Origin: Coniferiporia sulphurascens | Taxonomy: Eukaryota; Basidiomycota; Agaricomycetes; Hymenochaetales; Hymenochaetaceae | NCBI GenBank assembly: GCA_002794785.1 | Contig: NBBA01000004.1 | Location: forward strand, 682,001-746,000 | Reading direction: 5' to 3' | Length of the DNA: 64,000 nt | Shown here: positions 55,447-63,253 of the stretch, piece after piece | Position numbering within the stretch: the stretch's first letter is position 1 | Layout of the letters: the number at the start of each line of letters is the position of its first letter | Made by a program: the position numbers and the translations under genes | Notes under the pieces: generated by a model | The model's database searches: none | The model's input: the letters and a program-made list of their open reading frames with translations, nothing else | Told to the model about the DNA's origin: nothing

Positions 55447-58251
55447 TCCTTCACCCATATGGACATGGAGAAAGGTGAGCTTTTCCAAGAGACCTTCTTT
55501 ATGCCCCCCCCACCCCAGACAGCGACCGACATCCCGCTACCCCCAACCCAACCAGCTGCCCTGCCCATACTCCTATCAGAGCTTACGGGGGCACTGGCCG
55601 ACACATCCAACTTGTCGGCTCTGGGCCTCTCGGGAATAGGTTACCGCCCCCTGAAATGGGTGGTGGATGCCTACCCTGACGAGATACTTACACTTTTCAA
55701 TGACTGTCTGCGCTTGGGCCACCACCTGGAGTGCTGGCGGGCAGCAAAAGTTGTGATGCTCAGGAAACCAAACAAGAAGGACCCTTTTTTGCCACGTTCA
55801 TACCGGCCCATCACCCTCAAGGAAACCCTAGGGAAACTCCTGGAAAAAATTATCGCTAACCGGCTCCAATTCCTTGCTAACACGTGGGACTGGCTGCCAC
55901 CCAACCAGTATGGGGGGCGCCAAGGCCATTTGGTCTATGACGCCGCCCAACACCTTTTACAGATTGCGGAATGTGCCCACACAGAGGGCCTTGTCTGTTT
56001 GGTCCTAGTGGTCGACATTCAGGGCTTCTTTGACTCGGTACACCCCCACCTCCTCCACCGACAACTGTTGGATCTCGGCTGCACCCCTGATATGGCCAAC
56101 TGGTGCCTATCCTTCATGATGGATCAGCGGGTCGCTGTCTCCTTCGATGGCACCACCCTCCCCACCGCCCCTAAACCCGACTTCGGCACCCCACAGGGAT
56201 CGCCTGTCTCCCCCATCCTATCAACGATTTTCGCAGGGGTGGTCCTCCGGCACTTTCACCAAGCCGGCACCACCACCCTGGCATACATTGACGACCACTT
56301 ACTTATTTGTGTAGGTCCCTTGGTGGCATCCAACTGCCGCACACTAGCCCACGCATACCAACAACTAGACACCCTCTTTGGCACCATCGGTCTCAACATC
56401 GAAGCTGCCAAGATGGAATGCCTCCACTTCCACCCCCCCCAGTGACAAACTGGCTATGAAGGCTGGGACACAGCTGGGGTCCAGGTTGACCCCAATACCC
56501 TGATCTGCCCCTCAATCCCCCTCCGGTGGTTGGGGATATGGTGGGACCTGGGCCTCTCCTTCAAACCCCATGTCGAGCGCATGTGTTCCAAGGGACTCTC
56601 CACCCTCGCTGCTCTCCGCATTTTAGGCAACACACAACACGGTATTTCGGCCCTCCTCCTCTGCTGCCTGTACACCTCGTGCATCCGCTCTGTGCTTGCA
56701 TGGGGTGCACCAGTATGGTACCACGGCCACCGCCAAAAAACCCTGGTAAACCGTCTACAGGCCGTGCAGAACACGGCTTGCAGATGGATCTTAGGCGTCT
56801 TTAAGGGCACCTCCCCCCACTCTACAAATTTTCTTTGCTCTGTTCCCCCTCTTTCCTTCTATTTTGAATATATAAAAATGACCCATTCTCTATGCCTATG
56901 GCGAACCCCCCACTCTATTGGCCGCAAACTTTTTAAAAACGTAGCTAATAGACCTTTCTCCCTTTCTCTGCAGGTCCGAGCCCCCCGGGTTCAACAGGTC
57001 CCAGCATACATGCATCCCCCATAGACGGACCCCCTGGCCTTTACAAAAGGCTGCGTCCACTTCACCACCCCCATCACCCCAGTCAGTGCCGACACTTGGA
57101 AGTCATTTGTGGCCGCTGCGTGCCAACTAGGCCTCACCCCACATGTACAGGTTTTCACCGATGGCTCCCACATTGATAATAAGTTGGGCTCGGCCATCTG
57201 TGCCATGCTTGGCCACACCCAACTCCGGTCCCGACAACTGGAGTCCCCCACCTGCGCTACAGCCATGGACGCCGAGGAATTTTCCCTCGCTACAGCTCCG
57301 GGCCGGGTAGCACGCTGCCTCCCAGCACAATTGCGCGTCACATCGGATATCTTCTTTCTGTCCAATTTGCTGACCGCCCTCCACCTTTTCCGCACCTGGG
57401 CCGCCACCCCTGGGGCCCACCTCCTTCACATCTGGAAAGCGGGTGTGGAGACTCTGCTAGACTTGTACCCCCAACTCACCATCCATTTCGTATGGTGCCC
57501 CGGACACTCGGACATCCCCAGAAATGAATGGGCTGACACAGAAGCTAAGCTGGCAACTGAGCTCCCTCCATCCGACCTTAAACCATCCACTTCCGCACTA
57601 AAAGAAGCCACTGTCCGAACTCTTATGGAACAATGGACGCTCTCACTAGCCCGCCCACTAGCCTTGACTGCCGACAAATTCTTGGCAGTCCATGGCCTAC
57701 CCTCATGCCGACCTTGAAAGCTCCTCATGCATTTGGTCGACCACCCACGCAATGAGCTATCTGCAGTCGTGCAGGTCCTCTGCCACGCCAGTCCCTATGG
57801 GGGATACTGGCTGAGCTCTGACTCAGCCTACTGCCGCAGGCATGGCCTGATCTCGCATTGCAGATGGCACAACCACCCCCCCTGGCTTGCGCAGTCGACC
57901 GCCCACATCCTAGGCAGCTGCAGTACCTTCCATCCGTGGATACGACACGTGTGGCCACCTCGAGACCCTCTCCCAGTCCACCACTCAGAGTGGGCTGATG
58001 AAAACCACCTCCCGGTTTTGCGCCACTGGCTAAAGCTGACGGGGCACCTTAACCGCCTATCTGACCGCACCGTGGGTGCCATCCGGCTGGCCTTCGCTGC
58101 GATGGACCTGGATGGCCACCCCACTGATGAGGATATGGACTTGGACCTCCTAAGGGAATACATGCGCCATATGCTTGGACCCCAAACTCAGGACTCGGAC
58201 CCAGCCCTCTTGGAGCTATCAGGTACACTCACCCCTTTTCCATCTGACTAA
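55447..58251 (+). pseudogene. LINE-A ORF2: RT, RNase H and C-terminus
   Basis: 55447-56445: RT fingers and palm (WLPPNQYGGRQGHLVYDAAQ, DIQGFFDSVHPHLLHRQLLD, GTPQGSPVSPILSTIFAGV, catalytic AYIDDHLLIC), then a stop after HFHPPQ (56443-56445). 56530-57021: LSFKPHVERMCSKG to VQQVPAYMHPP, TAG 57022-57024 for TGG. 57109-57714: RNase H with FTDGSHIDNKLG and MDAEEFSLA, but FLSN instead of FLSD; TGA 57715-57717 for CGA. 57727-58251: C-terminus to LLELSGTLTPFPSD. YIDD retains both aspartates. Four stops or shifts disable it; two stops are CpG-type transitions. Confidence 0.88.
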
Positions 58252-58403
58252 TGCCTGCCTTTCAAATTCCCCATGATACGTCTCGGCCAGCGCTCTCGCC
58301 CTCCCTTTCCACTTCTAAGCTTCTTACCTTAACCTGCCCTCACCTGCATGGTTTGTTCATAGCGATATGTATCCCTCTCTCTTGAGTTGTTTCTTACTAA
58401 ATA

Positions 58404-58519
58404 GGGGCTCTCCACACTTTGGCACCCTTTGGGGAGCAGAGCCCCTGCCCAGTTTTGTGTGATGCGCAATGACGGGTGCCTCCGTTGTTATGTAGTTAGG
58501 GCCCCCCCTCTGGGGGGGC
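58404..58519 (+). promoter_or_regulatory. LINE-A 3' UTR structured region (type example)
   Basis: An outer stem GGGGCTCT (58404-58411) pairs with AGAGCCCC (58438-58445) and encloses a small CCC/GGG hairpin. GCCCAGTTTTGTG follows. About 55 nt later the hairpin GCCCCCCC/GGGGGGGC (58501-58519) precedes AGCTTGTAATTATGTAAT and the terminal GCAGGAATAATAA. All LINE-A copies keep these pairings while loop bases vary (TTT, TTC, TCC, CTC). This is the likely RT recognition region. Confidence 0.7.
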
Positions 58520-58575
58520 AGCTTGTAATTATGTAATGCTGCAGGAATAATAAAATTAAAATTAAAAATTAAAAA

Positions 58576-59175
58576 ATACTGAATGGGCGGACGAAAACCA
58601 CCTCCTGGTCTTACGGCGCTGGCTACGCCTTACAGGCCACCTCAACCGGATGTCCAACCGCACAGCTGGGGCGATTTGCCTCGCCTTTGCGGCCATGGAC
58701 CTGGACGGACTCCCCACCAATAACAACCTCGACTTGGACACCCTCCGGGGCTACATGCGCAGGTTGCTTGGATCCAGGACTCAGGACGCGGACCCGGCCC
58801 TTTTGGAGCTCTCAGGTATGCTCCCCCCATTTCCCTCTGACCTGTGACTGCCCTTCGGATTCCCCATTGGTTTCTTCTATGGCAATTGCAGCCACTCCTT
58901 TCCATTTCTAAGGGACTCTCCTTTCCTGACCTCATTTGTGACCTGTTTGGGTTCTCTGTAGTCATGACATGTATTCCTCCTTCTCCCCTCCTCTTATTTA
59001 TCCCTAATAGGGCGTGTAAGTACACTAGGCCTCTCCAGAGGCACACGCCCCGCCCAGTTTCACTCGATGAGCGATGATGGGCGCCTCAGTAGTTAGGTAG
59101 TTTACAGGCGGCCCCTCCGGGGCTGCAGGTGTATTACATAACACAGTAGGAATAATAAATTTAAAAAAAAAAAAA
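58576..59175 (+). mobile_element. LINE-B 3' end, right part of split element
   Basis: Begins with the right TSD copy and completes LINE-B ORF2 (MSNRTAGAICLAFAAMDLDGLPTNNN to LLELSGMLPPFPSDL, stop at 58845-58847), then the 3' UTR and AATAATAAATTT plus A13 tail ending at 59175. The following sequence is minus-strand LINE-A RT, the presumed target. The left target copy is not in view. Confidence 0.9.
59011..59126 (+). promoter_or_regulatory. LINE-B 3' UTR structured region (type example)
   Basis: Outer stem GGCGTGT (59011-59017) with ACACGCC (59043-59049), enclosing CCTCT-CC-AGAGG (59030-59041), then CGCCCAGTTTCACTC. Hairpin GCGGCCCC-TCC-GGGGCTGC is at 59108-59126. The end is AGTAGGAATAATAAATTT. 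The order stem-in-stem, GCCCAGTTT, hairpin, GGAATAATAA is the same as in LINE-A although the paired bases differ. Confidence 0.7.
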
Positions 59176-59340
59176 GCACATTCTCTCTATGTGGGGCTTG
59201 AAGGTCAGGCCTGGGTCCCACCAAATCCTGAGCCACCTAAGTGGGCAGGAGGGTCAGATAAGGGTGTTGGGGTCGATTTGGATCCCAGCAGTGTCCCAGC
59301 CATGATAGCCAACTCGTCGCCAAGGTGGGTGAAAGTGGAG
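59176..59340 (-). pseudogene. LINE-A/B ORF2 RT fragment (thumb region)
   Basis: Short minus-strand piece: VALHFHPPWRRVGYHGWDTAGIQIDPNTLI, then SDPPAHLGGSGFGGTQA in a shifted frame (LRWLGIWWDPGLTFKPH equivalent). IQIDPNTLI resembles LINE-B (GIQIDTDTLV). The right edge meets plus-strand ORF1 with AGGGC shared by both sides (59339-59343), a microhomology join. Confidence 0.7.
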
Positions 59341-59860
59341 GGCAACCTGGTGACCACCTTTGCAGAAAGACCGGCCTCCTCCACTCCCACCACATCGGTG
59401 ATCATTGACCACCATGTGGATGCATTCACTAAGTACATGCATGATCGCTGCCTAGCCCTCCCAGCGGACCGGCCCATCTTGGACCGATTCCAACTAACCC
59501 CCTCCAGAGTTCGCCCTAGATCGACGTTACACATCTCCATGGTGCCCTGCAGGGACATCTTCTTTGGGCAAAATCCCCACCCCATCATAGAGGCAGCACT
59601 CCTCACGGAGGTCCGACAAAACCCCTCCCTCAAGCACCTCGACTTTGTGGTGCCCCCCCACTACGCAACAGTACCGGAAAAGCTCCCTCTTCTGGCAGCA
59701 TGCCCAGTATCCTTCACCTTTGTCGACCCAGACAGGCAAACCCGAGCATGCCTCCTCAAGAGGAACAGAGTTTACCTCTTCAGATCCTCCCTCCGCCTTT
59801 CGGTCCCACTGGTCTGGCCCGGCCTCACCCAGTGTGAGCGCTGCCAAGGACTGGGTCATG
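59341..59860 (+). pseudogene. LINE-B ORF1 core fragment
   Basis: Open plus-strand frame (within 59191-59970): GNLVTTFAERPASSTP, ALPADRPILDRFQLTPSRVRPRSTLHISMVPCRDIFFGQNP, LKHLDFVVPPHY, RLLKRNRVYLF-type motif, and the first knuckle started but cut: CERCQGLGH. It matches the LINE-B ORF1 at 10109-13309 closely. Cut at 59860 by the complete 5' end of LM-B (CATCCTTCTTGTCC). The missing remainder of ORF1 is not in the window. Confidence 0.85.
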
Positions 59861-60906
59861 CATCCTTCTTGTCCTCTTACCACCACCATCTCTGGTTTTC
59901 ACTGGGGGTCATCTCAGGGTTTGTCACAGCAACCCATGCTCTGGTCTGGTATTCTACTGGGTCGACATGAGAGAAGGTTTCTGACTACACACCTTTTATA
60001 AAGGAGTGTTGCTCGCTGGTCGCCGAGGTGCTGTAGCAGTGTTGTTTGATGGTGCGAAAGGGGCTCACACCCGCCAGGGGGCAGGCAACCCATCGTTAAC
60101 ATTGCAATGGAGGGGGATGGCCCAGTGAGTACCAAGATCCTTCTTCACGTCTGCCGTGCTCTCTTGGGGCATGGTGCTCGGCTGGTCTGCCTCTCGGCGG
60201 CGCAAGGGGCACATGCCTGCCAGTCGGGGGGGACACGATGTTAATGTCCCCACACCCGCGCAGGGGGGGGTAACCCTCTGCCCTTCAGCGGTCGGCTTCG
60301 GTTGGGAGACCTCGGGTTTGGGGAAACTCGGATCTGACCTTCGGGTTGGGACTTAAAAATCCTGGGGCTGTGTTGTCCTTGGCATGACAAACCATAAAAA
60401 CAGCCACCCCAAATCCTGAAAGGGTCTCTGATGACGGCACTAGCTGCTATAAGGAGATAGGGGCTTCATAACACATGGTGTTGTGGTAAGAACCAGCTGA
60501 CATGAAAGTGACAGGCCACCATGGACCTCTCGGGGGGACAATGCTGGGGCTCACCTAGCAGTCGTGGGAAGTCCCTGGTAGCTGGCCCTCTCCCATCAAA
60601 GTGGGAAGGACACTGGTACCCCCTGAGAGGTGGTTAGTTGGAGCGGACTCCCTGGTGGCTGTAACAAGCACTGGGGTCCAAGCAATGGCAACACATCAAC
60701 TCCGGTACATTGCGGATCCAGAAGCGGGCCTTGTGCCTGAGTATTCCCCCTCGGGGCTCTGAAGCATGTGCTGGGGAACAGGAAACTCCGGGGGGACCTA
60801 GGAAACCCTCCCACTATGGAGCGAGCTGTAGCGGTGGGGGGTAGTTCCCTCCACTGGCTCCAGAGCACTAAATCTAGCGTGGGTGCGCATAGGAGTAAGT
60901 CCTATT
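59861..60906 (+). mobile_element. Leader module LM-B, copy 2, left part
   Basis: Complete 5' end at 59861. It is interrupted at 60906 by the chimeric insertion 60907-62961 and resumes at 62978 after the 16-bp TSD aggagtaagtcctatt (60891-60906 and 62962-62977). The total module length without the insertion is about 1.32 kb. Hairpin CAU-GAAA-GUG is at 60501-60510. It shares blocks with LM-A (GGGTCTCTGATGACGGCAC, GATCCAGAAGCGGG, GTGGGGTAGTGCCTA) but differs widely elsewhere. Confidence 0.8.
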
Positions 60907-61700
60907 TTTATTTTTTATTTTTATTATTATTATTCCTGCAGTATTACATAATTACAAGCTGCCCCCCCAGAGGGGGGGCCCTAACTACATAACAACGGAG
61001 GCACCTGTCATTGCGCATTGCACAAAACTGGGCAGGGGCTCTGCTCCCCGAAGGGTGCCAAAGTGTGGAGAGCCCCTATTTAGTAAGAAACAACTCAAGA
61101 GGGAGGAATACATATCGCTACGAACAAACCACGCAGGTGAGGGCAGGTTAAGGTAAGAAGCTTAGAAGTGGAAAGGGAGGGCGAGAGCGCCAGCCGAGAC
61201 GTATCATGGGGAATTCGAAAGGCAGGTGTTAGTCCGATGAAAAAGGGGGGAGCGTACCTGATAGCTCCAATAGGGCTGGGTCCGAGTCCCGAGTTCGGGG
61301 TCCAAGCATACGGCACATGTATTCCCTTAGGAGGTCCAAGTCCATATCCTCATCAGTGGGGTGGCCGTCCAGGTCCATCGCGGCAAAGGCCAGCCGGATG
61401 GTGCCAGCGGTGTGGTCAGAGAGGTGGTTAAGATGCCCTGTCAGCTTTAGCCAGTGGCGCAAAACCGGGAGGTGGTTTTCATCAGCCCACTCTGAGTGGT
61501 GGACTGGGAGAGGGTCTCGAGGTGGCCACACATGTCGTATCCACGGATGGAAGGTACTGCAGCCACCTAGGACGTGGGCGGTCGACTGCATGGGCCAGGG
61601 GGGGTGGTTGTGCCATCTACAATGCAAGATCAGGCCATGCCTGCGGTGGTAGGATGAGTCGAAACTCAGCCAGTATCCCCTGTAGGGACCGGTGTGGCAG
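60907..61700 (-). mobile_element. LINE-A 3' end of the chimeric insertion
   Basis: Minus-strand LINE-A tail, 3' UTR (hairpin near 60960-60978) and ORF2 from the GPYRGYWLSF region (~61690) to LLELSGTLPPFSSD (61229). At 61700/61701 it joins, same orientation, to the 3' edge of LM-A (CTTTAGTCAGG). The TSD encloses both parts, so the chimera inserted as one molecule. A G-to-A/C-to-T change gives HILGG-region TAH variants but the ORF from 61627 is open. Confidence 0.9.
61229..61627 (-). pseudogene. LINE-A ORF2 C-terminal fragment
   Basis: 132 codons: CRWHNHPPWPMQSTAHVLGGCSTFHPWIRHVWPPRDPLP-type region to the natural end PPFSSD (shortened here as separate motifs: CRWHNHPPW, GGCSTFHPW, DLDGHPTDEDMDLDLL, LLELSGT). 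It has only the His/Cys-rich tail of ORF2 and no enzymatic domain, so the chimeric element it belongs to is non-autonomous. Confidence 0.85.
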
Positions 61701-62961
61701 CCTGACTAAAGGGCGCCCTTGTGGGGCCCAACATACGCATGTACCTTCCTCGGGATATGGGGCCTGACAAACCCCTCCCACTGTCCTTCATGCCGCACAG
61801 GCCTAAAGGTGAGATTAGAGCTACCCGACGCACCAGAGGTGTAGTGTGAGGGTCGCGGTGCCATAGGCACTACCCTACCACCCCCAGCCGCCTGGACTCA
61901 CGCTCCCCCGTACCTGCTTGGTGATGTGAAGTGCCACTGCATGTCAAGGAATCAACTTAAGCCCAAATGGGAATTACCCCCATTAGAACCCATGGAGGAT
62001 TTAGTCCTCTCAAGCCAACAGAGGGAACTATCCCCTGCCACTACAGCCCGCTCAGCACACTGAGTTTCCCATGCCCTGGCACGTGCTTCAGAACCCACAT
62101 CAGCATCAGGTGTTACCCCAACACACTCCGTGGGGAATACTCGGGGCCCGCATTTAAGGGTTTTCCTGCTTCTGGATCCGCAGCGTACCAGAATCTCTGT
62201 GTCGCAGAGGGGTGGACCCCAACACTTTTTACAGCCACCAGGGAGTGCCTCTTACTAACCACCTCAAGGGGGCCCGTCCCACCCGAGAGGCCCATGGTGT
62301 CCTGTCGCATTTCTGCATCGGATGGTTATTACCGCCACACCATGTGTTATGAGACCCCTATCTCCTTTTAGCAACTAGTGCCATCATCAGAGACCCTTTT
62401 GGGAATTTGGGGAGCAGTTTTTGGTATGACATGCCGGTCATCATGGCCTCAATGCAAGTGCATCAATCCTGGAGGATTAGACCCGACTTTCGCTGAACCC
62501 GAGGTTTCCCAGTTTTCACCGACTGCTAGTGGGCAGAGGGTTTCCCGACTCCCATGGGAATGTTATCGTTGTGTTCCCCCCCAACTGGCGCACTTTGCAC
62601 CTTGCCCCACTGACCGGGCCTGAGGGCATGACCAGCAGACCAGTCGAGGCACCGCACCCCAAGAGGGTGCAGCAGACGTGAGAAGGAATCATCCTCACCA
62701 AGTCATCCCCCCAATGCAACGTTAATGATGGGTTGCATACCCTCTGGCGAGCCCTAGAGCCCCTTTCGCATCTTCGAAACCACCGTTACAGTGGCTGGAC
62801 GACCAGTGAGCACGCACTCCGGAGAACCGGTGTGCAGTCGGTAGCCTTCTCTCATATCAACCCAGCAGAGTACCAGACCAGAGTATGGGTTGCTGCGACA
62901 AACCCCCAGATGACCCCCAGTGAAAACCAGAGATGGTGGCGGTAAGAGGACAAGAAGGATG
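61701..62961 (-). mobile_element. Leader module LM-A, copy 3 (1261 bp), 5' part of a TSD-flanked chimera
   Basis: Minus-strand, complete from CATCCTTCTTGTCC (62961) to CTTTAGTCAGG (61701). It is the 5' part of the insertion 60907-62961, flanked by the perfect 16-bp TSD. This shows that the module's 5' end is a true retrotransposition 5' end. Hairpin with GAAA loop is at 62306-62317. It lacks any recognised coding domain. Confidence 0.85.
61967..62945 (+). other. Antisense ORF set in LM-A copy 3
   Basis: Opposite to the module sense strand: 61967-62371 (134 codons, MGITPIRTHGG), 62378-62623 (81 codons, MPSSETLLGIWGAVFG) and 62733-62945 (70 codons, MHTLWRALEPLSHLRN). The first two are separated by 6 nt. 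Same set as in copy 2. No known family is recognised, and there are no obvious membrane segments. Function is unknown and coding status doubtful. Confidence 0.3.
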
Positions 62962-62977
62962 AGGAGTAAGTCCTATT

Positions 62978-63253
62978 GTGTGCTTAAGTTGATTCCCAGA
63001 AACTAGTGGTGCTCTACAATGGAAAGCGGGGTAAGGGGGGGAATGTGTAGGGTAGGGGGGGCACCCAATGGGTGGGGTAGTGCCTATGGCACTGCAACCC
63101 TCACTCGGAATGTCCTCCTGGCGCGGCATGCCCTTCCCAATCCAGCGCGTCATAGAGGACAGCATGTCGGGTATAAGTCCTTTGGTCAGGCATCTATGTC
63201 ACGAGGAAGGTGTACGTGTAGTGGGGCCCCGCAAGGGCACTCTTTAATTCTGG
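62978..63253 (+). mobile_element. Leader module LM-B, copy 2, right part
   Basis: Resumes LM-B after the TSD (GTGTGCTTAAGTTGATTCCC) and ends CTCTTTAATTCTGG at 63253, collinear with the LM-A end (GCCCTTTAGTCAGG). It is joined directly to plus-strand LINE-A ORF2 at RKLLIHSVDHP. The position of the module's 3' edge is therefore the same in both subfamilies. Confidence 0.8.

Larger units (their letters stand above)
55447..58575 (+). mobile_element. LINE-A inserted in LINE-B (5'-truncated, 3.13 kb)
   Basis: Plus-strand LINE-A starting in the EN-RT linker (SFTHMDMEKGELFQETFF) and ending in a TAAAATT-type repeat tail at 58575. It has the perfect 16-bp TSD atactgaatgggcgga (55431-55446 and 58576-58591). 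The 3' UTR outer stem is at 58404-58411/58438-58445 and the C/G hairpin at 58501-58519. Confidence 0.94.
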
